Of a stretch of 64,000 nt of DNA, positions 1 through 9,945 are shown one piece after another. Under the pieces are notes generated by a model. The model was not told where the DNA came from and ran no database searches. It worked only from the letters and a program-made list of their open reading frames with translations. The DNA is from Brenneria izadpanahii (GTDB lineage Bacteria > Pseudomonadota > Gammaproteobacteria > Enterobacterales > Enterobacteriaceae), in NCBI RefSeq assembly GCF_017569925.1, contig NZ_CP050854.1, positions 1,736,001-1,800,000 on the forward strand. Direction: 5' to 3'. Each line of letters begins with the position of its first letter. The first letter of the stretch is position 1. A program made the translations under genes and the position numbers.

Positions 1-1
1 G

Positions 2-3000
2 CGGGTAACCCTGACCAACAGCGGACGGCGGCAGCGGGATATTGAGCTAACGTCCTACGCGGAGATCGTGCTGGCGCCTCCGGCGGCCGACAGTGCGCAT
101 ACCGCTTTTTCCCGGCTGTTTGTGCAGACGGAATATCTGGAAGAATTCTCCGCGTTGATTGCCGCCCGGCGGCCGCGCTCGCCGCATGAACAGCCGGTCT
201 GGGCGGCGCATTTCGTGGTGCTGGAAGGCGCGATCGGCGGCAAGATGCAGTATGAGTCGGACCGGGCCAAGTTTATCGGCTATGGCAAGTCGGTTATGAC
301 CGCCGATGCCATTTTAGGCCATCAGCCGTTATCCAATACCACCGGAACCGTGCTCGATCCGATCTTTTCACTGCGTCAGCAGGTGAGTATTCCCGCGGGC
401 AAAACCATTCGTCTGGCGTTTTGGACCGTGGTCGCCGCTTCCCGCGACGAGCTGATTGATGTGATTGATAAGCACCACGATCGCAGCGCCTATGAACGCG
501 ATAAAACCTTTGCCTGGACTCAGGCCCAGGTGCAGTTGCGCCACCTGGGCGTGAAGACCGAGGAAGCCGCGGAATTTCAGCGTCTGGCGGCCCCGGTGCT
601 GTATGCCGATCCGCGTTTCCGGGCGCCTTCCGAATCGATCGTTAACGGCGCGGGAATGCAATCCGGCCTGTGGCCGATGTCCATTTCGGGCGATCTGCCG
701 ATTGTGCTGTTACGCATTGATGATATTGACGATATGGCGCAGGTTCACCAGTTGCTGCGGGCGCATGAATACTGGCGTCTGAAGCTGCTGAACGTGGATC
801 TGGTGATCGTTAATGAGCGCTCATCCTCTTATATTCAAGACTTGCAGATCGCCATCGAAACGGCGATCCGCAGCAGTCAGTCAAGGCCCAGATTGGGAAG
901 CGCGTCAGCGCGCGGCGAGGTCTTTGCGCTGCGCGCGGATTTAATGTCGGCGGAGTCCAGGGCTTTGTTGTTATCGGTTGCCCGGGTCTCGTTGCTTGCC
1001 CGCCGGGGGCCGCTCTCTCGCCAACTGGCGTTAATCCCTTATTCGCCGCCTCAGCCGCGCCTGCCGCATACGCTGAAGCCGAGCGCGCCGGACAGCGCGC
1101 CGCAGCTTGAGGAGCTTGAATTTTTTAACGGCATCGGCGGGTTCGCCCGCCAGGGACGCGAATATGTCACGGTGCTGGATGCCGAACACGCCACGCCCGC
1201 GCCGTGGATCAATGTCATTGCCAATCCCACATTCGGATTTCAGGTGTCGGCGCAGGGCAGCGGATACACCTGGGCGGAAAACAGCCGTGAAAATCAGCTA
1301 ACGCCCTGGGGAAATGACGCGGTGGTCGATCCCGGCGGTGAAGCGTTGTATGTGCAAGATGATGTCAGCGGCGTACTATGGACGCCGACGGCGTGGCCGA
1401 TCAATGACGGCGGACGCTACACCGCCCGCCACGGATTTGGTTACAGCCAGTTTACCCATCAGGCCAATGACATTGAGCTGACGTTATTGCAGTTCGTTCC
1501 GCTGGCGGATCCGATAAAAATATCCCGTCTGCGATTGCGCAATACCTCCATGCAAGCGCGGCAGTTGACGATCACCGGCTATGCCGAGTGGGTGTTGGGG
1601 CCGTCGCGCAGCGGCAGCGCCCCTTATCTGTTAAGCCGGGTGGATGCGCAGACGGGAGCGATGCTGGTTAGCAATCCCTGGTCCGGCGGTTTCCCCGGAC
1701 GCGTCGGCTTTGCCGATTTATCCGGTAAGCAGTTGTCGTTCACCGCCGACAGAACGGAATTCCTGGGGCGTAACGGGCATATGCGCTCGCCGGCCGCGCT
1801 GGCCCAGGGGCGAAGGCTATCCGGCAATACGGCGGCCGGATACGATCCCTGTAGCGCATTGCAGACGCGCATCAGCATAGAGCCAGGCGAGCAGGTGGAG
1901 ATCGTCTGGCTTATCGGTCAGGACGCCAGCGTTGAGCAGGCCAGAAACCTGATTGAGAAGTACCGGGAGATCGACCTGGAGCAGATTTTGAGCGAGGTTG
2001 AAGCGCACTGGCTGGCGGTAACCGGCGCGATACAGGTTAAAACGCCGGACCGCTCGATGGATATCATGCTCAATGGCTGGCTGCTTTATCAGACGCTGTC
2101 CTGCCGTATTCAGGCGCGCTGTGGTTTTTATCAGGCGAGCGGGGCGTATGGCTTCCGCGATCAATTGCAGGACGGCATGGCGTTCACCTTTTCCCGCCCT
2201 CAGGAGACGCGGAGCCATCTGCTGCGGGCCGCCGGCCGGCAGTTCCCCGAAGGGGATGTGCAGCACTGGTGGCTGCCCCATTCCGGCGCCGGGGTCAGGA
2301 CGCATATCTCTGACGATCGTGTCTGGCTGGCTTTCGCCACGGCGACTTACGTGCAGGTCACTCAGGACGACGGCGTGCTCGCCGAGCGAATCGGCTTTCT
2401 GGACGGGCCGCCCGTCGCGCCGGGCGAACATGACGCCTTCTTCCAGCCCATGCCGTCGGCCGAATCCGCCTCGCTGTTTGAACACTGCGCCCGCGGTCTG
2501 GATCAATGTCTGCTGTTGACCGGAGCGAACGGTTTACCGCTTATCGGCGGGGGTGACTGGAACGACGGCATGAACCGCGTCGGCGAGGGCGGAAAAGGCG
2601 AAAGCGTATGGCTTGGCTGGCTGCTGATTCGCACCATCGCCATCTTTGCCCCGCTGGCGGATACCCGTGACGCGGCGCGCGCCTCGCGCTGGCGCGCCCA
2701 TGCCGAATCGGTGCGGCTCGCCATTGAACGTTCGGCGTGGGACGGCGCCTGGTATCGCCGCGCGACCTTTGATGACGGCGCCTGGCTCGGCAGCCGCGAT
2801 AACGATGAGTGCGCTATTGATGCCATCGCTCAGTCATGGGCCGTGCTTTCCGGCGCGGCCGATCCCGAACGCGCGGCGACGGCGATGGCCTCACTGGAGG
2901 AACATCTGATTCGCCGGCAGGACGGTCTGGCTTTGTTGTTCACGCCGCCGTTCGATCGCACCGCTCACGATCCCGGCTATATCAAAGGCTATCCGCCCGG

Positions 3001-3517
3001 ACTGCGCGAAAACGGCGGACAATACACCCATGCGGCGATGTGGTCGGTGCTGGCGTTCGCCCAATTGGGGCAAGGCAATAAGGCGGGGCAGCTGTTTGCC
3101 TTGCTTAACCCGATTAATCATGGCTCGACGCCGCAACAGGTTTCCCGCTACCGGGTTGAGCCGTATGTCATCGCCGCCGATGTTTATTCCGTGCCGCCGC
3201 ATGCCGGGCGCGGCGGTTGGACCTGGTATACCGGTTCGGCCGGATGGATGTACCGGTCGGGCATCGAAGGCATTCTGGGTATCCGCCGGGAGGGCAATCA
3301 CCTGCTGCTTAATCCTTGCATCCCGGATTATTGGCCGGAATTTGAGGCGGAAATCACCCTGGGGGAATGCCATTATCATATTTGCGTGATGAATGATAAT
3401 CGCCGGTGCCGGGGAATTTTACGGGCAATATTGGATGATGCGCCAATACCGGTTGATGAAGGAAAGGTAAATATTGAATTAAAAAAAGGCGGCCATTATC
3501 TGACGCTGACGTTATAA
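2..3517 (+). CDS. cyclic beta-1,2-glucan synthase-type GH94 protein (5' end outside window)
   Basis: The reading frame is open from the first bases of the window, so only the C-terminal part (about 1170 residues) is visible. It resembles the NdvB/ChvB C-terminal half: a sugar-binding region, a linker, a second beta-sandwich (about 390-640), then a GH94 (alpha/alpha)6 catalytic barrel. The GGGDWNDGMNRVG motif near residue 850 of the visible part carries the expected GH94 acid Asp. In NdvB this domain trims glucan chains by phosphorolysis and so sets ring size, while the missing N-terminal GT84 part polymerises UDP-glucose in the inner membrane. The product would be a periplasmic osmoregulated glucan important for host interaction. 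The function is inferred from the family; the upstream domains cannot be checked here. Confidence 0.85.
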   Translation, partial: RVTLTNSGRRQRDIELTSYAEIVLAPPAADSAHTAFSRLFVQTEYLEEFSALIAARRPRSPHEQPVWAAHFVVLEGAIGGKMQYESDRAKFIGYGKSVMTADAILGHQPLSNTTGTVLDPIFSLRQQVSIPAGKTIRLAFWTVVAASRDELIDVIDKHHDRSAYERDKTFAWTQAQVQLRHLGVKTEEAAEFQRLAAPVLYADPRFRAPSESIVNGAGMQSGLWPMSISGDLPIVLLRIDDIDDMAQVHQLLRAHEYWRLKLLNVDLVIVNERSSSYIQDLQIAIETAIRSSQSRPRLGSASARGEVFALRADLMSAESRALLLSVARVSLLARRGPLSRQLALIPYSPPQPRLPHTLKPSAPDSAPQLEELEFFNGIGGFARQGREYVTVLDAEHATPAPWINVIANPTFGFQVSAQGSGYTWAENSRENQLTPWGNDAVVDPGGEALYVQDDVSGVLWTPTAWPINDGGRYTARHGFGYSQFTHQANDIELTLLQFVPLADPIKISRLRLRNTSMQARQLTITGYAEWVLGPSRSGSAPYLLSRVDAQTGAMLVSNPWSGGFPGRVGFADLSGKQLSFTADRTEFLGRNGHMRSPAALAQGRRLSGNTAAGYDPCSALQTRISIEPGEQVEIVWLIGQDASVEQARNLIEKYREIDLEQILSEVEAHWLAVTGAIQVKTPDRSMDIMLNGWLLYQTLSCRIQARCGFYQASGAYGFRDQLQDGMAFTFSRPQETRSHLLRAAGRQFPEGDVQHWWLPHSGAGVRTHISDDRVWLAFATATYVQVTQDDGVLAERIGFLDGPPVAPGEHDAFFQPMPSAESASLFEHCARGLDQCLLLTGANGLPLIGGGDWNDGMNRVGEGGKGESVWLGWLLIRTIAIFAPLADTRDAARASRWRAHAESVRLAIERSAWDGAWYRRATFDDGAWLGSRDNDECAIDAIAQSWAVLSGAADPERAATAMASLEEHLIRRQDGLALLFTPPFDRTAHDPGYIKGYPPGLRENGGQYTHAAMWSVLAFAQLGQGNKAGQLFALLNPINHGSTPQQVSRYRVEPYVIAADVYSVPPHAGRGGWTWYTGSAGWMYRSGIEGILGIRREGNHLLLNPCIPDYWPEFEAEITLGECHYHICVMNDNRRCRGILRAILDDAPIPVDEGKVNIELKKGGHYLTLTL

Positions 3518-3797
3518 GACGATGAATGGCATGGTTATCGAGGTCCGTTATTGATGTCCTGAATAATTCGGGCCGCAGGAGCGTTAAGCTCTCTGCGGCG
3601 GGAAATATGACGGGAATAACGGACGTTGATATATCTGGTTGATGTCCGCGATTTATTTTTCCTCGCCGGTTTTGCTGAATTATCAATTATTACATTTCCT
3701 GCATGAAGCTTTACGTCAGGGTGCGGAATCTCTCGGTATCGATGGAATGTTTGTCTTTATACTGCCAGAGCGATAATAGCTGCATAAAGGGAATATT

Positions 3798-5519
3798 ATG
3801 GATCTCAAATTATTTAAGCATTACGGGAGAATATGCGCTCTCGCATTTTCTCTGCTGCCGTGTCTCTTGACCACGGCGCAAGGCGCGGAATCGGCCAAGC
3901 CGGTCGAGTTGAATATCGTCAAACCCGCGGTAGCCTGTTCGACGCTGACGCAATTCGATTTGACGAAGATCGGCGGCGAAGGGAGCCGGATTACCTCGGC
4001 GCGGGAAACGCCGATGAACGGCGCGGCATTTTGCGTCGTCGAAGGCGTCATGATGCCGGAAATTACGTTTAAGCTGCTGCTGCCGGTGGAGAGCTGGGGC
4101 CAGCGCTATATGCAAATCGGCTGCGGCGGATTGTGCGGGCAGATTAATCTTCAGGTCGGCGCGGCCGCCGGTTGCGAAGCGCTCAAGGCCGATGGCTTTG
4201 CGATGGCCGCAAGCGATATGGGCCATAAGGCGAGCGAACAGGACTTCGGCAACGATGCGCAAAAACGCAAAGACTTCGCTCATCGTTCCGTTCATCTTAC
4301 CTCCGTCGCCTCCAAGGCGCTGATTGAGGCCTACTATCAGCGGCCCGCCGCTCATTCCTATTTCAACGGCTGCTCCGACGGCGGGCGGGAAGCCTTAATG
4401 GAGGCGCAGCGCTATCCGCATGATTTCGACGGCATCATTGCCGGTGCGGCGGCGATGAACTTCCAGGTGCAGAATGCGCTGTATCACTCCTGGCAGGCCA
4501 TCAGCAATACCGGAACGGACGGCAAAGCCATCATTACCGCCGCGGAACTTCCGCTGATCCACCGCGCCGTGCTGGCGCAGTGCGACGCTCTTGACGGGCA
4601 GAAGGATGGTTTGATCGCCGATCCGCAAGCCTGCCATTTCGATATGAGCGTGCTGAAGTGCGGCGCGACGAACGCCGGCCAGTGTCTGACGGAGACGCAA
4701 CTAACCGCGCTGAGGCGGCTGTATGAAGGGCCGAAAGACAGCGCAACCGGTAAAAGACTCACCGTGGGCGGACCGCAGTATGGATCTGAACTGGCCTGGG
4801 CCGGCGTCTTTGTTCCGCAGCAGGCCTCCGATCCGATTTTCAGTCAGTTAATCGCCTTGCCCGCGCTGAGGTATATGCACTTTGTGAAAAATCCGTCGGA
4901 AACGTTTTCGTTAAAGGATGTGAAATTCACCGAGGCGACCTTTGATGAATTACGCAAACTTCATCCTTTTTATGACGCCACCAACCCCGATCTTAAGGCG
5001 TTCGCGGCGGCGGGAGGAAAGCTGATTATCTGGCACGGCTGGTCCGATCCGCATATCTCTCCGCTGAACTCGATTGCCTATCACAATGCGGTCGGCCAGT
5101 TTATGGGCGAGGCGAAGCGCGACGAATTTGAACGTTTATACCTGCTGCCCGGCGTTTATCACTGCTCCGACGGGGAAGGGCCGAGCCTGGTTGATTTCCT
5201 GACGCCGATGATGAACTGGGTGGAAAAAGGCATTGCGCCGGATAGCGTGATTACCTGGCAGGCCGCCGCGGATGAGAGCAACAGTTTTGGTCAGCCGGTA
5301 AAAGACGAAAAACCGGATCGCAACGGCTTGCATCTGGAAACCATCCCGGCAAATGCCGCGTCGCGTCCGGTATTCCCGTATCCATACTATGCGGCATACG
5401 ACGGCAAAGGCGATGAGAAATCCGCTGCTTCCTATGTCCGCAAACCGCTGCTCAAAACCTATGACCATTATTCGTGGCTGGGTGAAAACTTCTATCAACC
5501 CTATACCTTCATCGACTAA
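3798..5519 (+). CDS. secreted tannase/feruloyl esterase family hydrolase
   Basis: This 573-residue protein begins with a Sec signal peptide (hydrophobic stretch about 12-27, cleavage near AQGA). The serine hydrolase motif is GCSDGG (Ser193 with adjacent Cys192), followed by an acidic WHGWSDP motif and a C-terminal GVYHC motif. That is the tannase-family triad, in which the Cys next to Ser and the Cys next to His form a disulfide. Family members cleave ester bonds of plant phenolics (gallate or ferulate esters) or of mono-aryl esters such as MHET. A periplasmic or secreted role in plant phenolic ester use is the likely meaning here. AAAGGGAAT precedes the ATG. It appears to be monocistronic and is followed by a hairpin terminator. 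Confidence 0.85.
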   Translation: MDLKLFKHYGRICALAFSLLPCLLTTAQGAESAKPVELNIVKPAVACSTLTQFDLTKIGGEGSRITSARETPMNGAAFCVVEGVMMPEITFKLLLPVESWGQRYMQIGCGGLCGQINLQVGAAAGCEALKADGFAMAASDMGHKASEQDFGNDAQKRKDFAHRSVHLTSVASKALIEAYYQRPAAHSYFNGCSDGGREALMEAQRYPHDFDGIIAGAAAMNFQVQNALYHSWQAISNTGTDGKAIITAAELPLIHRAVLAQCDALDGQKDGLIADPQACHFDMSVLKCGATNAGQCLTETQLTALRRLYEGPKDSATGKRLTVGGPQYGSELAWAGVFVPQQASDPIFSQLIALPALRYMHFVKNPSETFSLKDVKFTEATFDELRKLHPFYDATNPDLKAFAAAGGKLIIWHGWSDPHISPLNSIAYHNAVGQFMGEAKRDEFERLYLLPGVYHCSDGEGPSLVDFLTPMMNWVEKGIAPDSVITWQAAADESNSFGQPVKDEKPDRNGLHLETIPANAASRPVFPYPYYAAYDGKGDEKSAASYVRKPLLKTYDHYSWLGENFYQPYTFID

Positions 5520-5524
5520 AAATT

Positions 5525-5565
5525 CGCAGGGCGGCGCTAACGCGGCCCTGCGTGCTCCCTTTTTT
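5525..5565 (+). terminator. rho-independent terminator after the tannase-family gene
   Basis: An 8-bp perfect stem (CGCAGGGC pairing with GCCCTGCG, 5525-5532 with 5545-5552) encloses an inner GCG/CGC pairing around a CTAA loop. A TTTTTT run follows seven bases after the stem. It begins six bases after the stop codon of the esterase gene, as expected for an intrinsic terminator. Confidence 0.6.
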
Positions 5566-5609
5566 GCCGATGCGCCCGCCAACCGGTTCAGCCGTTGCGG
5601 GCGTCTCGA

Positions 5610-6569
5610 TTAGCGATGCCGGTATTGGGTGGGACTGCATTTTTCGTAAACCCGGAAATAGTGGCGCAGCGTGGCTTCCGACGTATGGCCGGATAACTCG
5701 GCGACTTTTTCCACCGACCAGTCGGTATCGCGCAATAGCTGCTTGGCATAGGTCAGCCGGCGTTGCGCCAGCCACTGCATGACCGACATGCCGGTGGCGT
5801 CTGAAAAATGGCGCTGCAAAGAGCGTTCCGACATCATCATGCGTCTGGCCAGTGAACTGATGGTATGCGGCTGGATAAAATTCCCGTCAAGCCAGTCCAG
5901 CAGTACGGCCATGCGATTTTCCCCTTGTTCCACGATCCGGCTTTGCGCCTGCTGGCGGTGTTTACCCGCGCGCAGGAATGGGATCACCATTCTTTCCGCC
6001 ACCATATTGGCTATGCGCGCGCCGTGGTCGCATTTCACCAGATAGAGCAGCATGTCCAATCCGGCCGCCGATCCCGCGGAGGTGAGGATTTGTCCCTCAT
6101 CGATATAGAGCGCGGAAGTCGACACATTAATATCCGGGTATTGCTGCGCCAGCAGGCGGGCATGGTGCCAATGCGTCGTAACCTTCTTGCCGTGCAACAA
6201 TCCGGCCGCGGCCAGCACAAAGGCGCCGGTACAGATACTGCAAATTCGCACGCCGCGCCGCCAGGCTTCGCGCAGCGCTTGCAGCAAGGCTTCCGGCGGC
6301 TGGTCGTGAATATTGCGCCAGGCGGGGATCACGATGGTGTCGGCGGCGCTCAGTATTTCCAGCCCGTAGGGAACCGTGACTTCAATGCCGCCGGCCGCCT
6401 TCAGCGTGCGGGATTCCGCCGAACATACTGAAAACCGATACCAGTCGGTTTTCAATTCCGGGCGTTTAACGGCAAAAAACTCCACGACGCAGCCAAATTC
6501 AAACGTGCGCAGCCCGTCATAAGCGACGGCGACCACATGGTGTGCTTTTTTGGCGCTTTTTTTACGCAT
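5610..6569 (-). CDS. ftrA: GlxA/FtrA-type AraC regulator with DJ-1/PfpI domain
   Basis: The 319-residue protein has an N-terminal DJ-1/PfpI (GATase1-like) sensor domain (about 10-190) containing the nucleophile-elbow sequence SICTGAF. A C-terminal AraC/XylS DNA-binding domain (about 215-315) has two helix-turn-helix units. The order and length match FtrA/GlxA regulators. It is transcribed divergently from a DMT-family exporter gene, and the roughly 210-bp spacer should hold both promoters. The most economical inference is that it controls that transporter. The ligand is unknown. Confidence 0.85.
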   Translation of the reverse strand: MRKKSAKKAHHVVAVAYDGLRTFEFGCVVEFFAVKRPELKTDWYRFSVCSAESRTLKAAGGIEVTVPYGLEILSAADTIVIPAWRNIHDQPPEALLQALREAWRRGVRICSICTGAFVLAAAGLLHGKKVTTHWHHARLLAQQYPDINVSTSALYIDEGQILTSAGSAAGLDMLLYLVKCDHGARIANMVAERMVIPFLRAGKHRQQAQSRIVEQGENRMAVLLDWLDGNFIQPHTISSLARRMMMSERSLQRHFSDATGMSVMQWLAQRRLTYAKQLLRDTDWSVEKVAELSGHTSEATLRHYFRVYEKCSPTQYRHR

Positions 6570-6779
6570 TTTGGCTTTTCTCTGACTGGTTTGATAAAGC
6601 GGTGATATATGAAAATGCCATAAGTTTCCTACGTATTCACGTTACTTGATCTTTTTTTGCCGATCGTGGATTGGCGTATTTATGACATTACTATGCTCCT
6701 GAAAAATAACCAGGACATGCCTCTAATTATTGGCTTCGGCTATCAGGGCGGCCGGCTTAATCAATCAGGAGTTGCAGCG

Positions 6780-7721
6780 ATGAACAGCGGAATTTATGTG
6801 AAACTGATGCTATCGGCATTTTTCTGGGGAAGTTCGGTTGTCGCGGGGAAATATGCATTACAGATTTATCGTCCGTCGGAGGTGTCGTTTTTCCGATTTT
6901 TTATTGCCGCGGTGATTATGTTTTTCCTGGTGAGTCCGAAAAAGGCGATATTCGCCGTTAGCCTGCGCGATCATCTGCGGCTGTTTATACTCTCTTTGTC
7001 GGGCGTAACGCTGTGCTACTACTTTTCTTTCAGCGGGCTGCATTTAAGCTCTGCGTTTAATACCGGGATTATTGAAGCGACCACGCCGTTGTTAACCCTG
7101 CTGCTCGCCGTGGTGTGCGGCATGGAACGTATGACCTTCAATCAACTGGCCGGGCTTATCACGGCCTATCTTGGCATCGGGATCACCATCAGCAACGGCA
7201 ACTGGCAGACGCTGGTCAATGCCGACTACAACAGCGGCGATATTCTGATACTGCTCAGCACTCTCTGCTTTGCCATTTACAATATCCTCACCCGAAAATG
7301 GCAGCTTGCCATTCCCGATCGGGTGTTTATGTTTTACTTTTTCTTTTACGGCTGCCTGGCGCTGTTCCCCTGGCTTATCCTTGATGCGGGAAATCGGGAC
7401 GCGATCCCCTGGTATGACGCGCTGCGGCCGCTGCCGCTGTTCTCCATCCTGCTTATGGCGGCCGGCGGGTCGGTAATCGCCTACCTATTTTTCAATCAGG
7501 GCATCAGCGCCATCGGGGTATCTAAAGCGGCTTCTTTCATTAATCTGGTGCCGCTGGTTACCGTGTTTCTCTCCGTTTGTCTGCTCGGCGAAACGGCGGG
7601 GGTTTCCCAGTGGGCGGGCGCCGTTATCATTCTCGGCGGCGTATTCCTGGCCAATAAAAACGTTGCGAATAAAAAAAACGCTATGCGGCTGGCGAAAAAA
7701 CCGTTGAAAAATCTGGAGTGA
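6780..7721 (+). CDS. EamA/DMT-superfamily permease
   Basis: The protein has 313 residues with about ten hydrophobic segments arranged as two EamA repeats of five (residues about 5-140 and 150-300). It is an inner-membrane drug/metabolite transporter, most often an exporter of amino acids or small metabolites. The start at 6780 was chosen because a CAGGAG ribosome-binding site lies at a good distance. The frame is open further upstream, but that part has no membrane character and would run into the divergent promoter region. It sits head to head with the FtrA-like regulator. The substrate cannot be read from the sequence. Confidence 0.8.
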   Translation: MNSGIYVKLMLSAFFWGSSVVAGKYALQIYRPSEVSFFRFFIAAVIMFFLVSPKKAIFAVSLRDHLRLFILSLSGVTLCYYFSFSGLHLSSAFNTGIIEATTPLLTLLLAVVCGMERMTFNQLAGLITAYLGIGITISNGNWQTLVNADYNSGDILILLSTLCFAIYNILTRKWQLAIPDRVFMFYFFFYGCLALFPWLILDAGNRDAIPWYDALRPLPLFSILLMAAGGSVIAYLFFNQGISAIGVSKAASFINLVPLVTVFLSVCLLGETAGVSQWAGAVIILGGVFLANKNVANKKNAMRLAKKPLKNLE

Positions 7722-7734
7722 CGGACGCGGGCGG

Positions 7735-8706
7735 CTACGCCAGCGCACGCAGCGGTTTCCCCGCCAGGAACGCGTGAATATCTTCAACGGCTTCGGTGAA
7801 ATAGGTTCGATAGTTGTCGTCGGCTACATAGCCGAGATGCGGGGTCGCCAGCACATTGGGCAGGGAACGGAACGGATGATCGGCGGGGAGCGGTTCAATA
7901 TCAAAGACATCCAGCCCGGCGCCGGCGATTTGCTGCGTGCGCAGCGCGTGCAGCAGCGCGTTTTGATCGACAATCGCCGCCCGCGAGGTATTAATCAGCA
8001 GCGCGGCGGGTTTCATCCGCGCCAGTTCCGCCGCGCCGAGCAAACCGCGCGACCGCTCGCCAAGCACCAGATGAATCGACACGATATCGCTGCCGCTCAG
8101 TAATGCCTCTTTTGATTCGGCGAGGGAGACGCCGTGCTCCGCCGCGCGTTCCGCCGTCAGATTCTGGCTCCAGGCGCTGACCTCCATGCCGAAGGCCTGC
8201 GCAATGCGCGCCATTCTCTGCCCGGTTTTACCCAATCCCAACAACCCCAGCCGCTTACCGCTTAACCCGATGCCAAGGGTGCTTTGCCACGCGCCGTTCT
8301 GGCGTAACGCATTGTTTTCGGTCAGCAGACGGCGGGCCAGACCGAGGATCAGCGCCCAGGCCAGCTCAACCGGCGCCGCCGACCCGCTGCCGGTGCCGCA
8401 AACGGTCACGCCGCGGGATTTTGCCGCGCTCAGGTCGATGGCCGCATTGCGCATGCCGGAGGTGATCAGCAGCTTAAGTTTGGGCAGACGGGAAAACAGC
8501 GAGGCGGTAAACGGGGTGCGCTCGCGCATGATAACCACGATATCCGCATCGGCCAGCACAGCGGCCAGTACGGTTTCGTCGGCAATATGCTGCGTCAGCG
8601 AGCGGCATGTTACCTGAGGCGCCAGCCCCGACCAGTCGGCGAGCGACAGCGCAACGTTTTGGTAATCGTCAAGAATGCAGCATTGCAACGGTGCGGATGC
8701 GGACAT
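7735..8706 (-). CDS. D-isomer-specific 2-hydroxyacid dehydrogenase family protein
   Basis: The 323-residue cytoplasmic oxidoreductase shows the family layout: a split catalytic domain and a central NAD(P)-binding Rossmann domain with GLGKTG (about 150-160). The catalytic elements are visible: Arg in INTSRAAIVD, Glu in LDVFDIEPLP and His in TPHLGY. It is expected to interconvert a 2-keto acid and a D-2-hydroxy acid. It is convergent with the DMT transporter, with only 13 bp between the stop codons. The exact substrate (glyoxylate/hydroxypyruvate-like or another) cannot be told. Confidence 0.85.
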   Translation of the reverse strand: MSASAPLQCCILDDYQNVALSLADWSGLAPQVTCRSLTQHIADETVLAAVLADADIVVIMRERTPFTASLFSRLPKLKLLITSGMRNAAIDLSAAKSRGVTVCGTGSGSAAPVELAWALILGLARRLLTENNALRQNGAWQSTLGIGLSGKRLGLLGLGKTGQRMARIAQAFGMEVSAWSQNLTAERAAEHGVSLAESKEALLSGSDIVSIHLVLGERSRGLLGAAELARMKPAALLINTSRAAIVDQNALLHALRTQQIAGAGLDVFDIEPLPADHPFRSLPNVLATPHLGYVADDNYRTYFTEAVEDIHAFLAGKPLRALA

Positions 8707-8947
8707 AGCGCGGCCTTATCAGTAACAGAGGAACACTGATTAAGGGTTATAGCATCAATGCGAAAAATCCAACAGTTCGGCGGCCAAACCTCTGCTGGCA
8801 GGTCACGGATTTCTTGTCCGCTATCGGCGCCGGGCGGGGCGTTTTCCCGCGCTTAGCGCCGCATCAGCGCACAAATTGTTACTGTTGAACGGCGGTAATC
8901 ATGTTTACATTTAGCGTTTAAGATATATCATGAATATGTTTTATACA

Positions 8948-8966
8948 TTGAATGAGAATGATTTCC
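8948..8966 (+). promoter_or_regulatory. candidate Fur box upstream of the siderophore-interacting gene
   Basis: The 19 bp here contain GAATGAGAATGATTT, two consecutive GATAAT-like hexamers (GAATGA, GAATGA) followed by a T-rich part, as in Fur operators. The site is about 85 bp before the TTG start at 9050. Iron control fits the role of the downstream gene, whose E. coli homologue yqjH is Fur-regulated. The third hexamer is a weak match. The rest of the 8707-9049 gap shows only AT-rich promoter-like sequence. Confidence 0.4.
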
Positions 8967-9049
8967 TTACGCCGGACAATAAATCGCGGTGGATGGCGGC
9001 ATCACGCTGGGCTAAGTTTTGCCTGCAACCAGAACGAAGGAGAACGATT

Positions 9050-9844
9050 TTGCGTAATAACGATGAAGAGAATAACAACCGTATTCCACGCCGCGTGCGT
9101 AACGAATTGCGCATTCGCCCTATTGAAGTGGTCAGCAAGCGCAAGATTGCAGACTGCTTCTACCGCATTGAATTTGCGGGCGAGGCGCTGGCGGGATTTG
9201 CGTCTTTAGGCTTTGACGACCATATCAAAGTGTTTTTCCCCGATCCTGAAAGCGGGGCGCTGCATATGCCCGAAGTGACCGAGCAGGGCGTAACCTGGAA
9301 AGACGGCGTGCGTCCAACCGGCCGTGATTACACGCCGCTCTATTTTGACGAGCGGCAGAATCGCCTGACCATCGATTTTTATATTCACCAGGGCGGCGTC
9401 GCCAGCGACTGGGCGACGCAGGCGCAGCCTGGCGACGCGCTGGCGGTGGGCGGACCTCGCGGCTCGCTGATTGTCCCGACGGATTACGCCTTTCAGCTCT
9501 ACGTGTGCGATGAAACCGGGTTGCCCGCGTTTAAACGCCGTCAGCGGAGCATCCGGGCCGAACATGTCAAATTGTTCGCCTTTACCGACGAAGCGGCCGG
9601 CCGCGCCTATCTGGACAATCTGAGCGGCGTGGCGGCGAGTTGGCTGGGCAGCGGCAAGATGCAGCCGGAAAACCTGACGGGGCTGATCGCTGAACTGGAT
9701 AGTATCGATCTGCCCGACGAGGATTATTTTATCTGGCTGACCGGCGAGGGGGACGCGGTTAAAAAGCTGAGCGACTACTTTATTGAACAGCGCGCGCTGG
9801 ATCCCGATTTCGTGCGTGCGGTGGCCTATTGGCATCGGAAATAA
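9050..9844 (+). CDS. yqjH: siderophore-interacting protein (YqjH/ViuB family ferric-siderophore reductase)
   Basis: A FAD-binding ferredoxin-reductase-like fold with NAD(P)H-binding C-terminus and the family ending AVAYWHRK; about 264 residues from the chosen start, close to E. coli YqjH (254). It should release iron from imported ferric siderophores by reduction in the cytoplasm. The start is set at TTG 9050: AAGGAG lies seven bases upstream and homology begins only after it. The frame is open further up (ATG at 8930), but that stretch carries a Fur-like box and no recognisable homology. A PadR regulator follows on the same strand, about 100 bp downstream. Confidence 0.85.
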   Translation: MRNNDEENNNRIPRRVRNELRIRPIEVVSKRKIADCFYRIEFAGEALAGFASLGFDDHIKVFFPDPESGALHMPEVTEQGVTWKDGVRPTGRDYTPLYFDERQNRLTIDFYIHQGGVASDWATQAQPGDALAVGGPRGSLIVPTDYAFQLYVCDETGLPAFKRRQRSIRAEHVKLFAFTDEAAGRAYLDNLSGVAASWLGSGKMQPENLTGLIAELDSIDLPDEDYFIWLTGEGDAVKKLSDYFIEQRALDPDFVRAVAYWHRK

Positions 9845-9945
9845 CGCCGCCGCGCCGATTCACCGAATCCTACCGCCGCCTGTGTTGAATTTCGCCGGGT
9901 GGCGCACTACCATCAACCCCCTTTACATTTTGGCTTAGGCAGGCG

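Noticed and set aside
3573..3598. CCGCAG...CTGCGG hairpin after the glucan synthase gene as terminator
   Set aside because: The stem has a bulge and no T-run follows; too weak to call.
8930..9049. Longer start (ATG 8930) for the YqjH-like gene
   Set aside because: Adds 40 residues without homology, overlaps a Fur-like box, and has no ribosome-binding site; TTG 9050 has AAGGAG.
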